A stretch of DNA of 5,391 bases from JACRBK01 sp964427955 (GCA_964427955.1 CAYRWY010000408.1:1-5391); one strand, 5' to 3'; shown: positions 1-5,391, counted from the stretch's first letter. Translations and numbers: made by a program. Notes: a model not told the origin generated them from the sequence alone.

Positions 1-8
1 TTGCCCTA

Positions 9-55
9 GAATAACAGGCGCGCGCGGTTTTGCCAAACCGCCCTCATCGTTATTC
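9..55. repeat. Nested inverted repeat / hairpin at left edge
   Basis: An outer inverted repeat GAATAAC (9-15) / GTTATTC (49-55) encloses a perfect inner stem CGGTTT (25-30) / AAACCG (35-40) with loop TGCC. No T-tract follows on either strand, so it is not a standard intrinsic terminator. It could lie in the 3' region of a gene that ends outside the window. A short CCG run follows at 57-70. Function is unknown. Confidence 0.4.
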
Positions 56-84
56 TCCGCCGCCGCCGCCTCATGCTCGTTCGG

Positions 85-198
85 CCTCACCTCTCATTCC
101 CCGCCCCCTTCTCCCCTCTCCGGCCTAGCCAGCGAGGGAAGAAGGGGAGACTACTTCCCCTTCTCTAACTCCGTTGGAGAGGGGGGCAGGGGGTGAGG
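85..198. repeat. C/G-rich palindromic repeat (core-type, no terminal repeats seen)
   Basis: The outer clamp is CCTCACC (85-91) pairing with GGTGAGG (192-198). Inside, AGAAGGGGA (140-148) is exactly complementary to TCCCCTTCT (156-164). Further CCCCTCTCC-type and GGAGAGGGG-type tracts (about 113-121 and 175-186) can pair imperfectly. The same clamp and the same CCCCTCTCC/GGAGAGGGG vocabulary occur in the elements at 355-516 and 1567-1762. The TTTAGCTA...CAGTA ends of those elements were not found on either side here. It is probably a diverged or end-less relative. It codes for nothing recognisable. Confidence 0.6.
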
Positions 199-224
199 CT
201 GGGTGAAAAAATCAACTGGCATAA

Positions 225-344
225 GTGTCCCATCCCGTAAAAAACAGGGAAATCAGTAGGGGCAGGGCTTGCCCTGGCCAAATGGGCACCCCGAGGGGTG
301 GCCCTACGGAATCTATCTCCCCGATCATTTGTGGGACGGGGCAC
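225..344. repeat. 120-bp imperfect inverted repeat, second repeat family
   Basis: The terminal arms GTGTCCCATCCC (225-236) and GGGACGGGGCAC (333-344) match at 10 of 12 positions when one is reverse-complemented. An inner arm GTAGGG (256-261) pairs with CCCTAC (302-307). Between them lie two hairpins: CAGGG (263-267) / CCCTG (272-276), and CACCCC (287-292) / GGGGTG (295-300). The GTAGGGGC...CCCTAC theme resembles REP-like intergenic palindromes seen in bacterial genomes. Its ends differ from the TTACTGA-type elements nearby, so it is probably a separate family. No protein gene is supported here. Confidence 0.6.
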
Positions 345-354
345 TACTAACAAC

Positions 355-516
355 TACTGATCCTTGCCTTGAAATCTAAACCCCACCCCCAGCCCCTCCC
401 CAGGCAAGCTGGAGAGGGGAGAAAACGGGCTTGTTCCCCTCTCCAAGCCTGGAGAGGGGTCAGGGGTGAGGTAAATCCCCTGGCAAAAAGTTTAGCTATT
501 TATGCAAGGATCAGTA
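355..516. mobile_element. MITE-like element, copy 1, TA-bounded
   Basis: This non-coding 162-bp element is bounded by TA dinucleotides. Its 26-bp ends (355-380 and 491-516) are inverted repeats matching at 21 positions, with the outermost 13 bp (TACTGATCCTTGC) identical. Inside, CCCCACCCC (381-389) pairs with GGGGTGAGG (463-471) with one mismatch. It encloses two hairpins: CCCCTCCCCAG (393-403) / CTGGAGAGGGG (409-419) with one mismatch, and CCCCTCTCCA (436-445) / TGGAGAGGGG (450-459). No transposase is encoded, so any movement would depend on an enzyme supplied elsewhere. TA boundaries are typical of Tc1/mariner-IS630-type transposition, but the family assignment is an inference. Confidence 0.65.
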
Positions 517-617
517 AAGTCCGCGAGAGAGCACCCCCACCCCACCTCCCCCGTGCACGGGGGAGGCGAAGGAGGGAGTTTTCCCTGAAAGTTTAGCTAT
601 TTGTGCAAGCCTCAGTA
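517..617. repeat. Solo right end of the MITE-like family with a perfect palindrome
   Basis: Positions 587-617 repeat, in the same orientation, the right end seen at 487-516: AAGTTTAGCTATTT, then GCAAG, then TCAGTA. The two ends are spaced 101 bp apart. The matching left end is absent. The stretch between carries a perfect 22-bp palindrome at 545-566, made of CCTCCCCCGTG followed by its exact reverse complement. This could be the remnant of a second element that lost its left end, or an internal duplication of copy 1, which would then extend from 355 to 617. Confidence 0.55.
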
Positions 618-630
618 ATCACTGTTCTCT

Positions 631-658
631 CAAAAATAGGGCCACCTCGCGGCGGCCC
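631..658 (-). terminator. Intrinsic terminator of the PPC-like gene
   Basis: Read on the minus strand, GGGCCGCC (658-651) pairs with GGTGGCCC (646-639) as an 8-bp stem with one G-U pair. The stem closes a GCGA (GNRA-type) tetraloop and is followed directly by TATTTTT (638-632). It lies 21 bp past the stop codon of the gene at 680-1414. This is a textbook Rho-independent terminator and supports that gene as a real, separately ended transcript. Confidence 0.85.
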
Positions 659-679
659 CGTTGCGGACAGTTCATTCGC

Positions 680-1414
680 TTACTGCTGGAACGTGATGGA
701 AAAGTCGGCGCTGACGTCCTGAGCATAGTAGTCCCAGGAGGCTTTCTGCACGGCGACGATGAAAGGACCGTCGATCCGCGAGTCGTCGGGCAGGCTGATG
801 CCCAGGGTGCTCTGCTTGAGATACAGCCCGCCGATGAAGCCGATGTTGCCCAGGTCACCTTCGCTGATGACCGACACGACCATTTCAGGATAGAACGTGC
901 CGGACGGGCGCTCGTAGGTCAGGACGAACGGCGCTTTGGAGGCGAAGGTATAGAAGGCGGGCAGGGCGTCGGTGACGGTCCCCTGGGCGGGCGTGCCGGG
1001 CACGATCGTCTCCGGCTGGATGACGGTCAGCGCGAATTTCCCGGTAGACGATCCGCTGGACCCGTCGCGGCGGGTGGCGACGGCGGCGTAGTCGCCATCC
1101 GCGGGCAGCACGGCGGCGATCAGGGCGTAGCTGTAGTGCGAATCAGGCTGGGCCAGGATATTGCCGGTCGCGTCCTTGAGGACCAGCGTGGGATCGTACA
1201 GGCTGCTGAAGTCCTCGGTGGGGACCATGTAGATCACGATCACGTCCCCGGCTTTTCCGGCAAAGGTGTAGGCTACTTCGAATGTTTCGGCGGTGATCTC
1301 GCCCTCGACCGTCTGGCCGTAGCCGATCGCGGTCGAGGCGTCCTGCGCGCCGACCGGCAGCGCGAGGACCAGGACGGAGAGCAACAAGGTGATGACCACA
1401 AGCAAGCGTTTCAT
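680..1414 (-). CDS. Secreted protein with PPC-like domain
   Basis: This 244-residue protein is predicted to be exported. Residues 1-23 form a classic signal peptide: KR at positions 2-3, a long Leu/Val core and the cleavage site VGA|QD. Residues about 31-132 fit the bacterial pre-peptidase C-terminal (PPC) beta-sandwich pattern: a YTFAGKAGD strand, then DPTLVLKDATGNILA (74-88), a lipid- or solvent-facing LPADGDYAAVA (103-113) and a closing GKFALTV (125-131). Residues about 139-243 (starting VPGTPAQGTV) look like a second, degenerate sandwich of similar size. PPC domains usually sit on secreted proteases or surface proteins and are thought to aid secretion or binding; no catalytic domain is present here. 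The start is well supported by GGAGG placed 6 nt upstream, and the gene ends just before a strong terminator. It reads in the same direction as the kinase gene at 1784-4030, but 369 bp and a MITE-like element lie between them, so it is probably transcribed on its own. The biological role is unknown. Confidence 0.85.
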   Translation of the reverse strand: MKRLLVVITLLLSVLVLALPVGAQDASTAIGYGQTVEGEITAETFEVAYTFAGKAGDVIVIYMVPTEDFSSLYDPTLVLKDATGNILAQPDSHYSYALIAAVLPADGDYAAVATRRDGSSGSSTGKFALTVIQPETIVPGTPAQGTVTDALPAFYTFASKAPFVLTYERPSGTFYPEMVVSVISEGDLGNIGFIGGLYLKQSTLGISLPDDSRIDGPFIVAVQKASWDYYAQDVSADFSITFQQ

Positions 1415-1420
1415 GACATT

Positions 1421-1425
1421 CCTCC
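1421..1425 (-). promoter_or_regulatory. Ribosome binding site of the PPC-like gene
   Basis: GGAGG on the minus strand lies 6 nt before the ATG at 1414. It is a strong Shine-Dalgarno match and fixes the start directly ahead of the signal peptide. An ATG at 1427 in another frame lies upstream of it and has no coding support. Confidence 0.8.
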
Positions 1426-1443
1426 ACTGACTCGTATGCTGAG

Positions 1444-1462
1444 GGGAAACCCCGTGTTTCCC
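1444..1462 (-). promoter_or_regulatory. Leader hairpin upstream of the PPC-like gene
   Basis: GGGAAAC (1444-1450) and GTTTCCC (1456-1462) form a perfect 7-bp stem with a 5-nt loop. If transcription starts near 1468, as the GATACT box at 1480-1475 would allow, the hairpin lies in the 5' leader about 20 nt before the ribosome binding site. It has no T-tract. It could stabilise the mRNA or act as a binding site; neither can be shown from sequence alone. Confidence 0.4.
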
Positions 1463-1474
1463 TTACCCGTGCTC

Positions 1475-1519
1475 AGTATCGAGCCTCAGCGTGACTGGAG
1501 CGTGATTGGCTTGCGTGAT
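1475..1519 (-). promoter_or_regulatory. Candidate promoter region with short direct repeats
   Basis: Plus-strand AGCGTGACTGG (1488-1498) and AGCGTGATTGG (1499-1509) are adjacent 11-bp repeats differing at one base. A third partial copy GCGTGATT follows at 1513-1520. On the minus strand they lie just upstream of a -10-like GATACT (1480-1475), where the -35 hexamer is poor. Repeats at helical spacing beside a weak -35 would suit an activator binding site. No regulator is identified, and the promoter call is tentative. Confidence 0.35.
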
Positions 1520-1566
1520 TTTTCACATTTCTGGGAATCAAAAAGGCGGGGTCGTGCGCCCGCTTT

Positions 1567-1762
1567 TACTGATCCTGGCACCAATAGCTAAACTTTTGCC
1601 TGGGAGATTTACCTCACCCCTCAATCCCCTCTCCGAAAAAAGCGGAGAGGGGACTTACTCCACCCGAAGTTCAATCCCCCTCTCCAGCATGATTGGAGAG
1701 GGGGTAGGGGGTGAGGTCAACAGTGGGCATCAAAAGTTTAGTTTTTTATGCGAGCCTCAGTA
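1567..1762. mobile_element. MITE-like element, copy 2, TA-bounded, best preserved
   Basis: This non-coding element of about 196 bp is bounded by TA (1567-1568 and 1761-1762). Counting one extra flanking T/A on each side, the terminal inverted repeats are 33 bp long (1566-1598 and 1731-1763) and match at about 26 positions; TTACTGA at the outside and CTAAACTTTTG at the inside are exact. A perfect 10-bp clamp, ACCTCACCCC (1611-1620) / GGGGTGAGGT (1708-1717), encloses two perfect hairpins: CCCCTCTCCG (1626-1635) / CGGAGAGGGG (1643-1652), and CCCCCTCTCCA (1676-1686) / TGGAGAGGGGG (1694-1704). Each has a 7-nt loop. Its right end is about 20 bp from the stop codon of the kinase gene, so it sits in that gene's 3' region. 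It encodes no transposase. TA boundaries suggest, but do not prove, a Tc1/mariner-IS630-type origin. Confidence 0.7.
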
Positions 1763-1783
1763 AGTCAGTGTGGGGAAATCGAA

Positions 1784-4030
1784 CTATCGGGGTCGGATCG
1801 GCTTGGTGTCGAAGCGCGACATGCCGGGCAGGGTGAAGTAGAACAGGCTGCCTTGGCCGACTTCGCTCTCGACGCCCACCTGGCCCTTGAGCCGTTCGGC
1901 GATGCTTTCCACGATGGACAGCCCCAGCCCGTGCCCGGAGGCGTCCGATTGGCCCAGGCGGGTGAAGATGCGGAACAGTTTCGCCTGGTCCTCTTTGCTC
2001 AGGCCCACGCCGTTATCGCGCACCCAGAAGCGGACTCTGCCGGTCGGCAGTTCCTCGCCGCCCAGTTCGACGCGGGGCGGCGTTCCGCCGTATTTGATGG
2101 CATTGGTGATGTAGTTGGCCCAGATTTCCTCGACCCAGGGCGCGTATCCGGTCGCGACCGGCCACGTCGTCGGCAGGATCAACTCCGCTTTGTACTCGTC
2201 GATCATCGGTTGCAGCCGGACGCGCACTTCTTCGACGATGCGGGCCGTGTTCAGATCGGTGAACTGGACCTCCTGGTCGCGCCGCACGCGGGCCAGCAGC
2301 AGCAGGGCGTTGATGATGTCCACCGACTTCTGCCCGTTGCGCAGGATGATCTCCAGGAACGACTTTTTCTGCTCGTCGTCCAGCCGGTCATAGTTATCGA
2401 CGGCCAGCTCGGCATACCCGATCACGGACGACAGCGGATTCTTCAGGTCATGGGCGACCGTGCGCGAGAACGCTTCGAGTTCCTTGACCAGTTTCTCGCG
2501 TTCTTCGTAGCTGTAGGCGTTGTCGATGGCCGTCGCGACGTGCGCGGCCAGCAGCTTGAGCGTCTCGAAGATTTCGGACGTGAAGCGGTTGGGATCGGCG
2601 GTCTCGATGGTGATCACGCCGATCACCTTGCGCCCGGACAGCAGCGGCACGCTGATCTGCGCGCACATATTCGGGGCGGAGGCCCGGTAACTGGGCGCCT
2701 GCGAGATGTCGGGGATGAAGAGCGCTTCTTTGGTCTGGATGACGTGGGCGGTGATGCTGTTTTCTTCCATCAAGAGGCTGTTCACCAGGTCCGGCGGATA
2801 GGGGCCGAGCGCGCGGATGATGCGGATGCCCTCTTCCTCTTTCAGGCCAAGCATCGCCGCGTCGCCCAGCGTCACGCGCATGGCAGCGTCGATGGAAATG
2901 TCGGCGACGTAGTGCACGTCCAGCTTGCGGTTGAGTTCGACATCCACCTGGCGCAGCGTCATCAGGCGCAGGTTGGTCTCGGTCAGCGCGGTTTCAGCGC
3001 GCACCCGGTCGGAAATATCGCGCAGCACGATCAGATACCCGGCCTGCTTGCCGCTCTGGTCATGCAGCAGCGACAGCCCGATGTCGAAGAAGCGCGGCTT
3101 GTCGCGCCCTTCCAGGGCGATCTCGGCGTGAGCGGTGGGCGCGTCGCGATAGGCGATCAGCACGTCCAGCAGTTCGGGGAAGACCTCGACCACCGGCGTA
3201 TTGAGCGATTCCTGGCGCTGGGCATGGGTCAACGCCTGCGCGGCGGGATTCAGATCGACCAGCCGGTCCTGGGTGTCGATGATGATCACGGCGTCGATCA
3301 TGCCGTCCAGCACGGCTTCGCGGGCGATGGGCACGATGTCGAAGATGCGGTAATTGAACATGCCCCACGCGATCACGAAACTCGACAGCACCGTGCCATA
3401 CGTATTCAAATCCAGGTGCCCGCCGATCACGTTGGAGAGATAGAGCAGCAGCGCGGCCACCGGGATCAGGAAGCCGATCAGCACGATCCCGACCTGGCGG
3501 CGGTGCAGGTGGGTCGCCCGGCGGTAATGCCGCGCCAGCAGGAGGATGCTGCACACCATCATCGTCCAACTGTAGATCGCGTGCACCCAGTACCACGGGC
3601 CGGGATCGAACGTGGCCCGCCAGCGGTCGCCGATCGGTTGGAGGGCCAGGTGCTCCCAGATCAGGTGGTGGTGCGGATTGGTCCAGGCAAAGGCCAGCGT
3701 CAGGGCCGGGACAATCAGCATCCCCAAGACGTTGAGCCAGCTCAGCCACCGCTGGTAGCCCACGTAGGCCACCGCCAGCATGAACATCAGCGGCGGGACG
3801 GTGGTCGTCCCGATATACTCGACCCGGAGCCAGAACTGCACGTCGTCCAGCCGGGAGCTGCCGAGTTCAAAGGCATAGCCCAGGACGTAGACGATGGCTC
3901 CGACAATGAGGACCTCCATGATCGCCGCTTCGCGCCGTGCGCGCCGCTGCCAGACCACCAGCATCACGGCGAGCATTACCCCTGCGCCGACGAAAAGGGG
4001 TACTGCGTAAGGTGTAAAATCCCAGTGCAT
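1784..4030 (-). CDS. 7TM-PAS-GAF sensor histidine kinase
   Basis: This complete 748-residue membrane sensor kinase would autophosphorylate on histidine and pass the phosphate to a response regulator. Residues 1-230 carry about seven hydrophobic helices (near 9-27, 36-56, 72-92, 96-117, 146-167, 179-200 and 208-226) with an NPHHHLIW motif (118-125), matching the N-terminal 7TM region of histidine kinases. A PAS domain follows (about 236-345, from VLDGMIDAVIIID to RDISDRV), then a linking helix and a GAF domain (about 360-505, with LFIPDISQAPSYRA and SVPLLSGRKVIGVITIE). HisKA spans about 515-585; the phosphoacceptor is H527 in TVAHDLKNPL. The ATPase domain (about 630-736) has the N box at N639/N643, the G1 box DNGVG (672-676), the F box LFRIF (685-689) and the G2 box GHGLGL (699-704). 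All catalytic motifs are present, so it should be active. There is no receiver domain and no regulator gene nearby, so it is an orphan within this window. The ATG at 4030 sits directly before the first helix; the upstream G-rich stretch (GATGGGG) is a weak ribosome binding site. It diverges from the DUF4397 gene. The signal sensed is unknown. Confidence 0.95.
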   Translation of the reverse strand: MHWDFTPYAVPLFVGAGVMLAVMLVVWQRRARREAAIMEVLIVGAIVYVLGYAFELGSSRLDDVQFWLRVEYIGTTTVPPLMFMLAVAYVGYQRWLSWLNVLGMLIVPALTLAFAWTNPHHHLIWEHLALQPIGDRWRATFDPGPWYWVHAIYSWTMMVCSILLLARHYRRATHLHRRQVGIVLIGFLIPVAALLLYLSNVIGGHLDLNTYGTVLSSFVIAWGMFNYRIFDIVPIAREAVLDGMIDAVIIIDTQDRLVDLNPAAQALTHAQRQESLNTPVVEVFPELLDVLIAYRDAPTAHAEIALEGRDKPRFFDIGLSLLHDQSGKQAGYLIVLRDISDRVRAETALTETNLRLMTLRQVDVELNRKLDVHYVADISIDAAMRVTLGDAAMLGLKEEEGIRIIRALGPYPPDLVNSLLMEENSITAHVIQTKEALFIPDISQAPSYRASAPNMCAQISVPLLSGRKVIGVITIETADPNRFTSEIFETLKLLAAHVATAIDNAYSYEEREKLVKELEAFSRTVAHDLKNPLSSVIGYAELAVDNYDRLDDEQKKSFLEIILRNGQKSVDIINALLLLARVRRDQEVQFTDLNTARIVEEVRVRLQPMIDEYKAELILPTTWPVATGYAPWVEEIWANYITNAIKYGGTPPRVELGGEELPTGRVRFWVRDNGVGLSKEDQAKLFRIFTRLGQSDASGHGLGLSIVESIAERLKGQVGVESEVGQGSLFYFTLPGMSRFDTKPIRPR

Positions 4031-4077
4031 GATATAGACCCCATCCCGATGGTGTCGTGATTGAAGATTTCGTTTTA

Positions 4078-4106
4078 GGTATAGCGGATTGTGCCGCTTA
4101 TCGCAA
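4078..4106 (-). promoter_or_regulatory. Candidate promoter of the histidine kinase gene, with overlapping inverted repeat
   Basis: On the minus strand TTGCGA (4106-4101) and TATACC (4083-4078) are separated by 17 bp, each matching the sigma-70-type consensus at four of six positions. The -10 box lies about 47 bp before the kinase start. AGCGG (4083-4087) / CCGCT (4094-4098) forms an inverted repeat inside the spacer and could be an operator. ATAGCGG occurs at 4081-4087 and again at 4113-4119, 32 bp apart. All of this is pattern-based and tentative. Confidence 0.4.
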
Positions 4107-4136
4107 GCGCCAATAGCGGGTCTGGACGCACTGTTC

Positions 4137-4142
4137 TATGAT
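4137..4142 (+). promoter_or_regulatory. Candidate -10 box of the DUF4397-like gene
   Basis: TATGAT matches five of six consensus bases and would place the transcript start near 4149, giving a leader of about 29 nt. No good -35 hexamer lies 16-18 bp upstream, where TAGCGG is found. The promoter may therefore be weak, activator-dependent or read by another sigma factor. Confidence 0.35.
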
Positions 4143-4162
4143 TACGGGGGTAGGCACGGTTG

Positions 4163-4170
4163 AAGGGAGA
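4163..4170 (+). promoter_or_regulatory. Ribosome binding site of the DUF4397-like gene
   Basis: AAGGGAGA lies 7 nt before the ATG at 4178. It is a reasonable Shine-Dalgarno match. It supports this start over the ATG at 4138, which belongs to a different frame. Confidence 0.65.
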
Positions 4171-4177
4171 CAGGGAC

Positions 4178-5391
4178 ATGAAACTGCTACGATGGATGGT
4201 GTGGTGGGGCGTGCTGCTGGGCCTGATGATTTCTCCGGCGATCAGCCAGGCGTCGCCGCAGGGCCAGCAGGAAGGCGTGGCGCGGGTGCGCTTCGTGAAT
4301 ACGCTGCGCGCCCCCAACGATCTGGCCAATGCCACCCCCCTGAACGTCGATGTCGATGGCTGGCGCTGGGTCACGGCGGTGAACGACGATACCGGCTACC
4401 TGGACGTAGCCACCGGCGAGCGGACCTTCGCCTTCCAACCGCTGAGCGGTTCCGCTGAACGGGCGGAAGTCACGGTGACGCTGCACGCGGGGGATCGCGT
4501 GACCATCGTGGCCATGCAGGGTCCGGCGGGCCTGGAAGCCTACGCGTATGCCGACGACGTGACGGCCCCGCCGCGCGGCACGGCGCGGGTCAAGATCGTG
4601 AACGCCGCCTCGGACACCGCCCCGGTCACGGTGAAGATCGACCAGATTGAGCTGGTCCGCGATCTGGCGTATGGCGCGGCCAGCCCGCACGACGTGATCC
4701 TGAGCGGGGAACACTGGGTGAAGGTCTTCAAGCCGGACGGTCCGCTGCTGTTGGCGCCGGTCTCGCACACCTTCGCCAGCGACCGGGCCTATACCCTGTT
4801 CCTGACCGGGTCGGCGGATCAGTACGCGGTCCGCTTCTTCGACAGTTCCGTACTCAACCCGGAACCGGATACCCTGATCGGCTTCGCCAATGCGGCCCAG
4901 GGCATCGGGCCGGTGGACGTCTACGTCAACGACGACGCCGTCCCGCTGTATCCGGCGGTGCGGTTTAGCAGCGTGACCAGCGCCTACGGGACGGGGCCGG
5001 GAAAGCACTGGATCACGGTTTTCGCGGCAGGCGCCGATCCGGCGGCGGACCAACCGCTGGCCGAGGGTGTGGCGGAGGTGGGCGCGCACCAGCATTTGTT
5101 GGTGGTCGCCTACGGCAGCGCCGGATCGCTCAAGCTGCTGACCTATGCCAGCGATCTTAGCCCGCTGCCGCCCAACGGCGCCCGCCTGCACGTGATCCAC
5201 GCCGCCGCGGGCGATCCGGCGCTCCAGGTCGAGACGCTGGACGGGATCACCCTGTTCCCGCGCGTGATCACTGAGGGCGATGCGGTGCGCGTCATCCCGG
5301 CGGGGATCTACAACCTCCGCTTCCTGGCGACGACCGACGGCAGCGCGTTGATGGAAAAGAGCGGCTTCGCCGTGGCGGCGGGGTCCGTGAC
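4178..5391 (+). CDS. Exported DUF4397-like repeat protein (3' end beyond window)
   Basis: The frame is open from the ATG to the right edge with no stop: 404 complete codons. Residues 1-25 form a signal peptide (MKLLRWMVWWGVLLGLMIS, then a likely cleavage after SQA), so the protein should be exported. The rest consists of repeats of about 100 residues, each opening with a short beta-strand motif. These are ARVRFVN (35), ARVKIVNAAS (136), TLIGFANAAQ (232) and ARLHVIHAAA (335). They are followed by paired strands such as PVTVKID or PVDVYVNDD and later a GxHWxxVF strand (EHWVKVFKPDG, KHWITVFAAG). This is the pattern of DUF4397, a beta-rich domain of unknown function common in secreted bacterial proteins. 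Repeats 2 and 3 are the clearest; repeats 1 and 4 are more diverged, and repeat 4 is cut by the edge. It is transcribed away from the histidine kinase gene across 147 bp, which may mean shared control. No catalytic residues are recognisable. A surface or structural role is possible but unproven, and any C-terminal anchor is out of view. Confidence 0.85.
   Translation, partial: MKLLRWMVWWGVLLGLMISPAISQASPQGQQEGVARVRFVNTLRAPNDLANATPLNVDVDGWRWVTAVNDDTGYLDVATGERTFAFQPLSGSAERAEVTVTLHAGDRVTIVAMQGPAGLEAYAYADDVTAPPRGTARVKIVNAASDTAPVTVKIDQIELVRDLAYGAASPHDVILSGEHWVKVFKPDGPLLLAPVSHTFASDRAYTLFLTGSADQYAVRFFDSSVLNPEPDTLIGFANAAQGIGPVDVYVNDDAVPLYPAVRFSSVTSAYGTGPGKHWITVFAAGADPAADQPLAEGVAEVGAHQHLLVVAYGSAGSLKLLTYASDLSPLPPNGARLHVIHAAAGDPALQVETLDGITLFPRVITEGDAVRVIPAGIYNLRFLATTDGSALMEKSGFAVAAGSV

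Noticed and set aside
1..9. In-frame TTG CCC TAG as the end of an upstream gene
   Set aside because: Two codons and a stop are too little to support a gene; nothing else is visible at the edge.
165..596. Short open frames on both strands within the repeat cluster
   Set aside because: Their products are translations of the C/G-rich palindromes (Pro/Arg-rich), lack ribosome binding sites and change with each repeat copy.
85..617. CRISPR array
   Set aside because: The repeats are palindromic elements of different lengths in both orientations. They lack a constant direct repeat with regular unique spacers, and no cas genes are present.
1471..1489. Possible relic MITE end: CGAGCCTCAG at 1480-1489 also occurs at 1751-1760
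   Set aside because: Only 10 bp are shared, and the TTTAG side of the end is missing. Chance similarity cannot be excluded.
1136..1763. Short plus-strand open frames over the PPC-like gene start and the second MITE-like element
   Set aside because: They overlap a well-supported minus-strand gene or translate the repeat element, and show no domain or ribosome binding site.
1748..4060. A 770-codon open frame on the plus strand opposite the histidine kinase
   Set aside because: It mirrors the kinase gene almost exactly and is rich in His, Arg, Gln and Asp with no recognisable domain. This is the usual antisense shadow of a high-GC gene. The minus-strand product has every kinase motif.
4187..5200. 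A 337-codon minus-strand open frame opposite the DUF4397-like gene
   Set aside because: The product is Arg/His/Gly-rich and without domains. The plus-strand frame has a signal peptide, a ribosome binding site and repeated domain motifs.

Overview
The window looks like a piece of a high-GC, free-living bacterial chromosome. The closest fit is a Chloroflexota (Anaerolineae-type) lineage. That placement is an inference from three things: a kinase with an N-terminal 7TM sensor plus PAS and GAF domains, secreted PPC-like and DUF4397 repeat proteins, and intergenic DNA packed with C/G-rich palindromic repeats. No rRNA or marker gene is present to confirm it.

Layout: positions 1-679 hold no convincing protein gene. 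They contain a small nested hairpin (9-55), a C-rich palindromic repeat (85-198), a second type of imperfect inverted repeat (225-344), a MITE-like element bounded by TA (355-516) and a solo right end of the same family with a perfect 22-bp palindrome (517-617). A strong intrinsic terminator (631-658, minus strand) closes the next gene. Positions 680-1414 (minus) encode a small secreted protein with a PPC-like beta-sandwich domain. Its upstream region (1415-1566) has a good ribosome binding site, a leader hairpin and three short direct repeats. A second, better-preserved MITE-like element (1567-1762) lies between that region and the 3' end of the next gene.

Positions 1784-4030 (minus) encode a complete 748-residue membrane sensor histidine kinase (7TM-PAS-GAF-HisKA-HATPase). 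No response regulator is visible. A 147-bp divergent intergenic region (4031-4177) with candidate promoters in both directions separates it from an exported protein of DUF4397-like repeats. That gene starts at 4178 on the plus strand and runs off the right edge.

How the parts may work together: the kinase senses a membrane or intracellular signal, and its two neighbours are exported proteins of unknown function. Shared regulation is possible but is not shown by the sequence. The most unusual content is non-coding. There is a family of TA-bounded elements whose terminal inverted repeats enclose a G/C-rich clamp and two internal hairpins, present as two two-ended copies, one solo end and one apparent end-less core.
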